A DNA stretch of 43,082 nt from NCBI GenBank assembly GCA_002938195.1, contig PTKX01000007.1, positions 1 through 43,082 on the forward strand. The letters are read 5' to 3'. The translations under genes were made by a program, and so were the position numbers. A model generated the notes under the pieces. That model did no database searches, was not told where the DNA came from, and worked only from the letters and a program-made list of their open reading frames with translations. This document shows positions 36,042-43,082 of the stretch, piece by piece. This DNA is from Alphaproteobacteria bacterium MarineAlpha5_Bin7. Its GTDB lineage: Bacteria; Pseudomonadota; Alphaproteobacteria; HIMB59; GCA-002718135. Numbering within the stretch: position 1 is the first letter of the stretch; each line of letters starts with the position of its first letter.

Positions 36042-36863
36042 TTAATAAATTAAATTTTCAATTATAAGACTTATACATGTGCAAATTAAAAAAACAGCAA
36101 ATATTTTTTTAAGAGTAGAAGTTTTTGTTTTTGATGAAATTTTTGCACCAATATTAGCGGTAAAAACACTAGTGAATGATACTAAGAAAACTATAATTAA
36201 ATTTACATATCCTATAGAATAAGGAGGTAAACCATCTATTTCCCTACCAGTGATTGAATAAATTATAGCTGCGGGCAATGCAATAAAAAAACCTAATACC
36301 GCTGATGAGCCTACTGCTTTATGAATACTTTTTGAAAATGAATTTAAGGTTGGAACACTAAAGCTACCTCCTCCAATACCCATCAATGATGATAGAAATC
36401 CAATAATTCCACTTATCAAAGAATTAATCAAAAAATTTTTTGGTAAATCTTCTCTTATAGAAATATAATTTTTTTGAAAAAACATACTAATAGAAATAAA
36501 GAACAACAATATAACAAAGATTAAAAATAATAATTCACCTTCAATTTTACTTGCTAAAAATGATCCAATCAGTGATCCAATAATGATACCTAATACCCAC
36601 TTATTAATTACCTTATAATCTATATTTCCAAGTTTATAATGAGATATTATAGATGACATAGAAGTAAAGACGATGACTCCCAATGAAGAGGCAACTGAAA
36701 TATGCATTATTAGTGAGGAAGAATATCCAAGATAAAGCAAAACAAAATATGATACAGGAACAATAATGATGCCTCCGCCTACTCCAAGTAATCCTGCTAT
36801 CAAGCCAGATAAAAGTCCTGTTAATAAAAAAGTTGTAGATAATAATATAAATGTAAAATCCAT
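36042..36863 (-). CDS. TSUP family (TauE/SafE) membrane permease
   Basis: The 273-aa protein has about seven to eight membrane helices in two related halves: AGLLGVGGGIIIVPVSYF near the N-terminus and SLMGIGGGSFSVPTLN in the second half are the repeated TSUP glycine motifs. Relatives export sulfite, sulfoacetate or other organosulfur anions. No sulfur gene lies next to it, so the substrate is open. A TATTAT lies 10 bases before the start on the minus strand. Confidence 0.9.
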   Translation of the reverse strand: MDFTFILLSTTFLLTGLLSGLIAGLLGVGGGIIIVPVSYFVLLYLGYSSSLIMHISVASSLGVIVFTSMSSIISHYKLGNIDYKVINKWVLGIIIGSLIGSFLASKIEGELLFLIFVILLFFISISMFFQKNYISIREDLPKNFLINSLISGIIGFLSSLMGIGGGSFSVPTLNSFSKSIHKAVGSSAVLGFFIALPAAIIYSITGREIDGLPPYSIGYVNLIIVFLVSFTSVFTANIGAKISSKTKTSTLKKIFAVFLICTCISLIIENLIY

Positions 36864-36873
36864 TTTTTTTGAT

Positions 36874-36879
36874 ATAATA
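36874..36879 (-). promoter_or_regulatory. Possible -10 box of the TSUP gene
   Basis: On the minus strand TATTAT ends 10 bases before the TSUP ATG, again at the leaderless-like distance. A TATAAT overlaps it on the plus strand at 36873-36878. No clear -35 is seen. Confidence 0.3.
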
Positions 36880-36920
36880 ATGTAGTAAACATCAATAAGA
36901 AAATTAAAAGATAATTATAT

Positions 36921-38042
36921 ATGAAAACTATACATTGGTTAGGGGTAGGTTTGTCTTCAATTCCTGGAATTAGAAGGCTAGCAAGTAAAGATTATAATTT
37001 AACAGTGTGGAATAGAACTCTTTCTAAAGCTGAAAATAGTATTAATCACGTAAAATCTCCAAATGTTAAAGCCAAAAGCTTTGATTTATCTGATTTAGAA
37101 AAATCTATTAAAGAGAATGACATTATCATATCACAACTATCAACAAATATGCATTTTGAAATTGCTAAATTATGTTTAAAAAAAAAATGTAACTTTGTAA
37201 CTTCTAGCTATATATCTCCAGAAATTAGAGAATTAGATAAAAAAGTTAAAGAATTAGGCTTAGTTTTTCTAAATGAAATAGGATTAGATCCTGGGATAGA
37301 TCATTTTTTTTCTCACTTACTAGTCCAAAATTTAAAAAGTAAAAATTTAAATAACATTTCAGTAAGTTACAAATCCTATTGCGGAGGGTTTCCTGCAGTA
37401 CCAAATGATTTTAAATACAAATTTAGCTGGGCACCAGTAGGGGTAATTAAGGCACTTAACAATAATGCAAAATTTATATCAAATTCAAAATTAAATATAG
37501 TTACACCTTATAAAAATATTGAAAGTTTTAAAGTTAATCATGAAACATATGAGGCTTATCCAAATAGAGACTCAACTCCATATATTAAAGAATATAAATT
37601 TGATCCTAAATGGGAAGTCAAAGAATTTGTTAGAGGAACTTTACGTTTAAACGGATGGAAGAAAGCTTGGTCAGAAATATTTAATATGCTTGATAAAAAA
37701 TCTTCTGATTTAGAGGATAGAATAGCAAAAAAAAGTGAAGAATTATGGATTAATAATCAATATTTAAAAAATGAAGAGGACAGAGTTGTATTGTATGTAA
37801 ACCTTCAAGCAACTCAAGATGGAGAAGAAGTATTTACTCAATCTTTTTTTCTTGATGAAAAAGGATCTGGAGAAAATACTGCTATGGGAAAATTAGTTTC
37901 TATTACCTTAAGTGCTGCTATAGATTTAATGCTTCAAAATAAATTACAACCAGGAATTCAGGCAGCTACTTCAGATAAAAACATGATTGATTATTTTTTT
38001 AAAATATTATCTGATTATTCAATTAAAATTAATAAACAGTAA
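36921..38042 (+). CDS. Saccharopine dehydrogenase, glutamate-forming type (LYS9-like)
   Basis: A 373-aa oxidoreductase of the saccharopine dehydrogenase fold, which cleaves saccharopine to glutamate and aminoadipate semialdehyde (or the reverse). The N-terminal Rossmann part reads IHWLGVGLSSIPGIRRLA; NEIGLDPGIDHFFSHLL is the diagnostic block, followed by SYCGGFPAVPNDFKYKFSWAPVGV. It lies 22 bases before the LYS1-like gene, and together they resemble the split halves of the lysine-ketoglutarate reductase/saccharopine dehydrogenase enzyme. Degradation of lysine is the more likely direction in a proteobacterium. Confidence 0.87.
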   Translation: MKTIHWLGVGLSSIPGIRRLASKDYNLTVWNRTLSKAENSINHVKSPNVKAKSFDLSDLEKSIKENDIIISQLSTNMHFEIAKLCLKKKCNFVTSSYISPEIRELDKKVKELGLVFLNEIGLDPGIDHFFSHLLVQNLKSKNLNNISVSYKSYCGGFPAVPNDFKYKFSWAPVGVIKALNNNAKFISNSKLNIVTPYKNIESFKVNHETYEAYPNRDSTPYIKEYKFDPKWEVKEFVRGTLRLNGWKKAWSEIFNMLDKKSSDLEDRIAKKSEELWINNQYLKNEEDRVVLYVNLQATQDGEEVFTQSFFLDEKGSGENTAMGKLVSITLSAAIDLMLQNKLQPGIQAATSDKNMIDYFFKILSDYSIKINKQ

Positions 38043-38064
38043 TTTGTAATCCTTGACAATCCGT

Positions 38065-39294
38065 ATGAAAAAAATTGCTATTATTAGAGAATCAAGAACT
38101 GATGACAGTAGAACACCTTTAGCTCCTATACATGTTAAAGTGCTATCAAATGAATTTCCTGAAATAAGTATTGTTGTTCAACCTTCTAAACACAGATGTT
38201 TTTCGGATCAAGAATATGAAAATCATGGAGCAATCTTAAGTGAAAATTTAGAAGCGTGTGATTTAATTTTAGGTGTAAAAGAAATAGAACCTGAATTATT
38301 AATTTCAAATAAAAAATATATGTTTTTTTCTCATACAAGTAAAATTCAACCAGATCATTCTGCTGTTGCTCAAGGAACCCCTGGCATGGACAAAAAAAAA
38401 TTAATTAAAGAGATATTGAAGAAAAGAATTACATTAATTGATTATGAAAATATACGAGATAACCTTAGTCGTCGCTATCTTGGTTTTGGCCGTTTTGCAG
38501 GTATTGTGGGCTGTTACAATTCACTGAATTTATATTTACAATCTTTAGGTCAAAAATCAATGCCTCGAGCATATGAGGCAAATACATATGAAAACTTAAA
38601 AAATAATGTTTCTAAAAGAGATTTTGGAAATGCTAGAATAATTGTAACTGGTGATGGAAGAGTAGCTAAAGGTTCATTAGAATTTTTAAAATTTACAAAT
38701 ATTAAAAAGATATTACCAAGTGAATATTTGCAAAATAATAATTCATCTGCTGTTTTTTGCAATCTTCCCACCTCTTCATATGTTGCTCGTAAAGACAAAA
38801 ATGTTTTTGGTTTACAACATTTTATTAATAATCCTGAAATGTATATTTCGATACTTAATCAATATATATCTAGTGCAAGTATGCTTATCAGTGCGCATTA
38901 TTGGGATCCTAAATCACCTAGATTATTTGAAAAAAAAGATATTGAAAAATTTAATAATTTGAAAGTTATAGGTGATATTACTTGTGATATAAATGGATCA
39001 ATACCTACTACTTCAAGATCGTCAACAATTCATGCTCCACACTATTATCTTGATCGAAAAACTTTAAAAGAAATTACAAACAAGAATGAAGCTCTTGCTG
39101 TCATGGCAGTTGATAATTTACCTTCTGAACTTCCTAGAGAGTCTAGTAAAGAATTTGGTGATGGCATTATCAGGGAAGTGCTTCCATATATACTAGGAAA
39201 GGATGATGGTAGAATAAAAAGAGCCACAATTATTAAAAATGGTGAGTTTTTACCTTTTTACAATTATTTAATGGATTATATAATTTCTGCATGA
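38065..39294 (+). CDS. Saccharopine dehydrogenase, lysine-forming type / lysine-ketoglutarate reductase (LYS1-like)
   Basis: This 409-aa protein starts MKKIAIIRESRTDDSRTPLAP, the AlaDh/PNT-type N-terminus shared with LYS1 and the reductase half of AASS. FFSHTSKIQPDH, LIDYENIRD, GFGRFAGIVGCYNSL and the later GDITCDINGSIPTTSRSS are family blocks. It should condense lysine and 2-oxoglutarate into saccharopine. The track ORF starts at a TTG at 38053; the ATG at 38065 is better. It overlaps uvrB by four bases. Confidence 0.87.
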   Translation: MKKIAIIRESRTDDSRTPLAPIHVKVLSNEFPEISIVVQPSKHRCFSDQEYENHGAILSENLEACDLILGVKEIEPELLISNKKYMFFSHTSKIQPDHSAVAQGTPGMDKKKLIKEILKKRITLIDYENIRDNLSRRYLGFGRFAGIVGCYNSLNLYLQSLGQKSMPRAYEANTYENLKNNVSKRDFGNARIIVTGDGRVAKGSLEFLKFTNIKKILPSEYLQNNNSSAVFCNLPTSSYVARKDKNVFGLQHFINNPEMYISILNQYISSASMLISAHYWDPKSPRLFEKKDIEKFNNLKVIGDITCDINGSIPTTSRSSTIHAPHYYLDRKTLKEITNKNEALAVMAVDNLPSELPRESSKEFGDGIIREVLPYILGKDDGRIKRATIIKNGEFLPFYNYLMDYIISA

Positions 39295-41348
39295 ATAAAG
39301 TAGAGTATCTTTCAAATAAGATTTTAATTCCATCAAATAGTCAACCTTTTAAAATAATTAGTGATTTTAAGGAAAGTGGAGATCAACCCGAGGCTATTAG
39401 TTCACTAGTAAAAAATATTAAAAAAGGTGAAAGGGAGCAAGTTCTTTTGGGAGTAACTGGTTCAGGTAAAACTTTTACTATGGCTAAAGTAATAGAAGAA
39501 TTGCAACGTCCATCTCTGATAATGGCTCCAAATAAAACCTTGGCAGCACAATTGTATGGGGAGATGAAAAGTTTATTTCCAAATAATAAAGTTGAGTATT
39601 TTGTTAGCTACTATGATTACTATACTCCTGAAGCTTATGTTCCTAGATCTGATACATACATTGAAAAAGAATCTTCTATCAATGAACAGATTGATCGTCT
39701 TCGTCATTCTGCCACAAGATCTTTAGTTGAAAGAAGAGATACAATAATTGTTGCTTCTGTTTCATGTATTTATGGCATAGGTTCAGTAGATGCTTATTCT
39801 TCAATGTCTTTCACTATATCTAAAAATCAAAAAATCAGTCGCGAACATATAATAAGAAAGCTTGTAGACCTTTTGTATAAAAGAAGAGATATGGATTTTA
39901 AAAGAGGAAGTTTCAGAGCTAAAGGTGATATTTTAGAAATTTTTCCTTCACATTATGAAGATCGTTCTTGGAAAATTTCTATGTTTGGAGATGAAATAGA
40001 ATCAATAGTAGAAATAGATCCATTAACTGCTGAAAAAATTAATATTTTAGACAACATTCGTATTTTTGCTAATTCTCATTATGTTACACCAAAGCCAACA
40101 ATAAAAAAAGCTTTGGGCCAAATAAAAGAAGATTTAAAAAAACAATTAAAAGTATTTGAATTTGAAAAAAAACTTTTAGAAAAACAAAGATTAGATGAAA
40201 GAACAAATTTTGATTTAGAAATGATAGAAACAACAGGAAGTTGTAGCGGAATTGAAAACTATTCTCGATACCTCTCTGGAAGGAAGCCAGGTGAACCTCC
40301 TCCAACTTTGTATGAATATATTCCCGAAGATGCTTTGCTTTTTGTTGATGAAAGTCACTTAACATGTAGTCAAATAGCAGGGATGTATAAGGGGGATTTT
40401 TCAAGAAAATCAACTCTTTCAAAATATGGATTTCGTTTACCTAGTTGCTTAGATAACAGACCTTTAAAAAGAGAAGAATGGGATGCTATGCGACCTCAAA
40501 CTATATTTGTTAGTGCTACACCAAGTGAATATGAATTAAGTAAAACAGAAGGAATATTTGTCGAACAAGTTATTAGACCCACAGGTTTAGTAGATCCTCC
40601 AATACAAATTCATCCAACAGAACATCAAATTGATCATTTAATAGATGAATGCAGAAGTGTTATTGAAAATAAACATAGAGTCATGATTACTACTTTAACA
40701 AAAAAAATGGCAGAAGATTTAACTGAGTATATGCATGAAGAGGGATTCAAAGTGCGTTATCTACATTCTGATATAGATACTTTAGAAAGAATAGCTATTA
40801 TTCGAGATTTGCGTTTAGGAGTTTTTAATATTTTAATAGGCATTAATCTTTTAAGAGAAGGGCTTGATATTCCTGAATGTGCTTTAGTAGCTATCTTGGA
40901 TGCTGATAAAGAAGGTTATTTAAGATCTAAAACAAGTTTAATTCAAACTATTGGAAGAGCTGCAAGAAATGTTGATAGTAGAGTAATAATGTATGCAGAT
41001 AATAATACTAAAAGCATGCAAGAAGCCATTGAAGAAACACGAAGAAGGAGAGAAAAACAATTAAAATATAATAAAGACAATAAAATTACTCCTTTAAGTA
41101 TTAAAAAAAATATTGATCAAATATTAGATAATATTGCCGAACAAGATCATGTTACAATCGAAGTTGAAAATGTAAAAGAATTAGTAGGAAAAGATTTGGA
41201 TAATTATATTAATAAGCTGGATAAAGAAATGAAAGATTTGGCTGCAAAGCTTGAATTTGAAGAAGCTGCTAAAATACGAGATGAGATAAATCGATTAAAA
41301 GCGAAACAGGTTGGCTTGCCCAAAAAGATATTAGGTCTAAAAAATTGA
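39291..41348 (+). CDS. uvrB: Excinuclease ABC subunit B
   Basis: UvrB is the damage-verifying helicase-like subunit of nucleotide excision repair. The 685-aa length is standard. Walker A is GVTGSGKTFTMAKV, the beta-hairpin region SYYDYYTPEAYVPRSDTYIE is intact, VDESHLTC is the DEAD-like box, and QTIGRAARN is helicase motif VI. The C-terminal UVR (UvrC-binding) coiled coil LEFEEAAKIRDEINRLK is complete. The start overlaps the LYS1-like gene and the stop overlaps the next gene. Confidence 0.97.
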   Translation: MNKVEYLSNKILIPSNSQPFKIISDFKESGDQPEAISSLVKNIKKGEREQVLLGVTGSGKTFTMAKVIEELQRPSLIMAPNKTLAAQLYGEMKSLFPNNKVEYFVSYYDYYTPEAYVPRSDTYIEKESSINEQIDRLRHSATRSLVERRDTIIVASVSCIYGIGSVDAYSSMSFTISKNQKISREHIIRKLVDLLYKRRDMDFKRGSFRAKGDILEIFPSHYEDRSWKISMFGDEIESIVEIDPLTAEKINILDNIRIFANSHYVTPKPTIKKALGQIKEDLKKQLKVFEFEKKLLEKQRLDERTNFDLEMIETTGSCSGIENYSRYLSGRKPGEPPPTLYEYIPEDALLFVDESHLTCSQIAGMYKGDFSRKSTLSKYGFRLPSCLDNRPLKREEWDAMRPQTIFVSATPSEYELSKTEGIFVEQVIRPTGLVDPPIQIHPTEHQIDHLIDECRSVIENKHRVMITTLTKKMAEDLTEYMHEEGFKVRYLHSDIDTLERIAIIRDLRLGVFNILIGINLLREGLDIPECALVAILDADKEGYLRSKTSLIQTIGRAARNVDSRVIMYADNNTKSMQEAIEETRRRREKQLKYNKDNKITPLSIKKNIDQILDNIAEQDHVTIEVENVKELVGKDLDNYINKLDKEMKDLAAKLEFEEAAKIRDEINRLKAKQVGLPKKILGLKN

Positions 41349-42355
41349 ATAATTCTATAATATTTGAAGAAAAATCAGAATGTGGTTTAATCTATTTAAA
41401 TAAGCCAAAGGCCTTAAACGCCTTAGATTTAGAAATGACTGACTTATTTTATAAAAAACTAAATGACTGGAAAAATAATATTAAGATTAAAAGAATTTTA
41501 ATTCAAGGAAATGGTAGGGCTTTTTGTGCAGGTGGCGATGTTAAGTCTTTATTTTTATCATCAGGAGTGTCTAATTTAAAAAAAGAATTTTTATTTAAAG
41601 AATATAAATTAAATTATTTAATTGATCAGTTCAATAAACCTTACTTGAGCATCTGGGACGGTATTGTTATGGGAGGAGGAGTTGGTCTTTCAATCTATGG
41701 AAATGTAAGAATAGCGACAGAAAATTCTAAATTTGCAATGCCTGAAACTGCTATTGGTTTTTTCCCAGATGTTGGTAGTAGTTATTTTTTATCTAGAATT
41801 AAAAATAATTTTGGTCTCTATCTAAGCTTAACAGGGAAAGTTATTTCATTTACAGAAATGTTATATTTAGAGCTCGCTACACATTTTTGTAAAAGTTCTA
41901 ATATTGAAAAACTTCAAAGCAACTACATTCATGATGGTTTAGTTTATCCAATCGATAAAATAAATAATGATAATTCTGAATTAATCAATAATAAGAATTT
42001 TATTGAAGAAACTTTTCATGGAGATATTTTTAATATATTTGAAAAATTAAAAAAATCTAATTTAGAATTTGCTAAAATAACCTACCAAAATTTATTGAAA
42101 AGGTGTCCTATGAGTCTTGCTGCAACTGCAGAATTATTTAAAAAAGCAAAAAATTTAACACTAAAAGAATGTTTAGAAATGGAATTTCAATTAAGTCAAA
42201 AAATTGTATATAGAGATGATTTTAATAATGGAGTGGAGTCTGTTTTAGTTATGAAAAATAATAATCCATTATGGAAACCCATTTCTATTGAAGAAATAAC
42301 TTACGAACAGATAAATAGTTTATTTGAAATTCATACTGATAAATTAAATTTATAA
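41345..42355 (+). CDS. Enoyl-CoA hydratase/isomerase family, 3-hydroxyisobutyryl-CoA hydrolase-like
   Basis: The 336-aa protein follows the HIBCH/ECH_2 pattern rather than a simple 260-aa hydratase. CAGGDVKSL, WDGIVMGGGVGLSIYGNVRIATENSKFAM-type oxyanion region, and PETAIGFFPDVGSSYFLSR, with the catalytic Glu and Asp, are present. RCPMSLAATAELFKKA and the ECLEMEFQLSQ segment are the usual C-terminal helices. It would act in valine degradation, releasing 3-hydroxyisobutyrate. The start is TTG at 41345, overlapping the uvrB stop as TTGA. A related hydratase function remains possible. Confidence 0.88.
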   Translation: MNNSIIFEEKSECGLIYLNKPKALNALDLEMTDLFYKKLNDWKNNIKIKRILIQGNGRAFCAGGDVKSLFLSSGVSNLKKEFLFKEYKLNYLIDQFNKPYLSIWDGIVMGGGVGLSIYGNVRIATENSKFAMPETAIGFFPDVGSSYFLSRIKNNFGLYLSLTGKVISFTEMLYLELATHFCKSSNIEKLQSNYIHDGLVYPIDKINNDNSELINNKNFIEETFHGDIFNIFEKLKKSNLEFAKITYQNLLKRCPMSLAATAELFKKAKNLTLKECLEMEFQLSQKIVYRDDFNNGVESVLVMKNNNPLWKPISIEEITYEQINSLFEIHTDKLNL

Positions 42356-42412
42356 AAAAAATGAAGAAGAAATTTGCTTTGGAAAATTAAGTAGTGTAAA
42401 TTAAATAGCAAT

Positions 42413-43082
42413 ATGTCAAATAATATACCTGGTGGAGCAAAAGTCGTTGTAATCGGTGGCGGTGTTGCTGGATGCTCTGTGGCTTATCATCTCGCTAAAT
42501 ATGGTTGGAATGATGTAGTGTTGCTTGAAAGAGATCAATTAACTTCAGGCACAACATGGCATGCAGCTGGACTAATAGGTCAATTAGGAGCTTCGGCGAC
42601 GCTCACAAAAATTCGCAACCACTCACTAAATTTATATAAAGAGCTTGAAAATGAAACAGGTTTATCAACAGGTTTAAAACAAAATGGATCTTTAACAGTA
42701 GCAACAACTCAAGGAAGGCTAGAAGAACTTAAAAGACAAGTAACTACCGCTCAACTTTATAATGTTGATGCTTCTGAAGTGTCAGTTGAAAAAATAAAAG
42801 AAATCTATCCTTTAATAAACACTGAAGATTTGGTTGGAGGAGTTTACATTCCAAAAGATGGGCAGGCAGATCCTGTAGGAGTAACAAATGTTTTAGCTAA
42901 AGCAGCAAAAAATCATGGTGCTAAAATTATAGAAAAATGTATTGTAAAAAAAATTCTTGTTAAAAATAATAAAATTGAAGGTGTTGAAACAGATAAAGGA
43001 AAAATTGATTGTGAATATGTAGTTCTTGCATCAGGTATGTGGTCTAGACAAATTGCTGCCGATATCAATGTAAGCATTCCTT
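42413..43082 (+). CDS. FAD-dependent oxidoreductase, dimethylglycine/sarcosine dehydrogenase-like (partial)
   Basis: This ORF is absent from the track because it runs off the window end; 223 residues are visible. It starts MSNNIPGGAKVVVIGGGVAG, a DAO-type FAD-binding Rossmann motif, followed by LERDQLTSGTTWHAAGLIGQ. In dimethylglycine dehydrogenase the histidine in the same WHAAG position binds FAD covalently. The GTTWHAAGL form is typical of the group that also carries C-terminal GcvT (folate-binding) domains, which cannot be seen here. It likely oxidises a methylated glycine. It begins 57 bases after the HIBCH-like gene. Confidence 0.9.
   Translation, partial: MSNNIPGGAKVVVIGGGVAGCSVAYHLAKYGWNDVVLLERDQLTSGTTWHAAGLIGQLGASATLTKIRNHSLNLYKELENETGLSTGLKQNGSLTVATTQGRLEELKRQVTTAQLYNVDASEVSVEKIKEIYPLINTEDLVGGVYIPKDGQADPVGVTNVLAKAAKNHGAKIIEKCIVKKILVKNNKIEGVETDKGKIDCEYVVLASGMWSRQIAADINVSIP

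Noticed and set aside
42356-42412. Possible glycine riboswitch or upstream peptide before the FAD oxidoreductase
   Set aside because: Genes of this class can follow a glycine riboswitch, but only 57 bases are available. A 9-codon ORF at 42361 (MKKKFALEN) is too short and unsupported.
1-43082. Mobile elements, CRISPR arrays, tRNA or rRNA genes, phage or defence systems
   Set aside because: I looked for transposase or integrase motifs, regularly spaced repeats and tRNA-like sequences on both strands and saw none; codon use and base composition look uniform.

Overview
This is a strongly AT-rich, very compact chromosomal window from what looks like a free-living alphaproteobacterium with a streamlined genome. 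The clues are the gene families: a class I lysyl-tRNA synthetase, COQ9, an ABC1 kinase, DUF1244, DUF465 and DUF6134 proteins, a split PntA1/PntA2/PntB transhydrogenase, and the aroK-aroB-CorC and J-protein-CobS-CobT gene orders typical of this class. A marine planktonic lineage (SAR11/HIMB59/AEGEAN-169-like) is my inference from base composition and compaction. I see no tRNA, rRNA, CRISPR array, insertion sequence or phage gene, and no stretch over 300 bases lacks a gene; the longest gap is about 120 bases.

Layout. 1-5410: secA converges on a minus-strand unit of a 42-aa membrane micro-ORF, a 594-aa exported protein of unknown function, and accA. 5510-12019: aroK, aroB and a CorC/HlyC-type membrane protein, then bolA on the minus strand, then a J-domain protein, CobS-like AAA+ ATPase and CobT-like VWA protein. 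12016-19718: a long minus-strand run (read right to left) of ferredoxin reductase, [2Fe-2S] ferredoxin, a MarR-type regulator preceded by a near-perfect operator, class I lysS, pyrD, a HAD phosphatase, rpmB, a queuosine-precursor transporter and tgt. 19800-25205: heme A synthase, a DUF6134 protein, an SDR oxidoreductase, phosphofructokinase (minus), DUF465, COQ9 and peptide deformylase (minus), and rpsU. 25208-31192, minus strand: pntA1-pntA2-pntB, an ABC1 kinase and oligoendopeptidase F. 31250-43082: acyl-CoA synthetase, DUF1244 (minus), pyruvate kinase, aspartate aminotransferase and a TSUP permease (minus), a two-gene saccharopine-type lysine pathway, uvrB, a hydroxyisobutyryl-CoA hydrolase-like protein, and the start of an FAD oxidoreductase cut by the window end.

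How it works together. Most of this is core metabolism and information processing. Themes are electron transfer and quinone/heme biogenesis (ferredoxin reductase and ferredoxin next to heme A synthase; COQ9; ABC1 kinase; transhydrogenase), queuosine salvage (tgt with its transporter), and amino-acid and acyl-CoA catabolism. The architecture is extreme: all eight convergent gene pairs overlap or nearly abut, stop/start overlaps are common, Shine-Dalgarno sequences are rare, and -10-like boxes lie 5-12 bases before several start codons, suggesting leaderless transcripts.

The most interesting items are the 37-bp MarR operator in front of marR-lysS, the variant nucleobase loop in Tgt paired with a transporter, the J-protein/CobS/CobT module, the exported unknown protein with its micro-ORF, and the ferredoxin system beside COX15.
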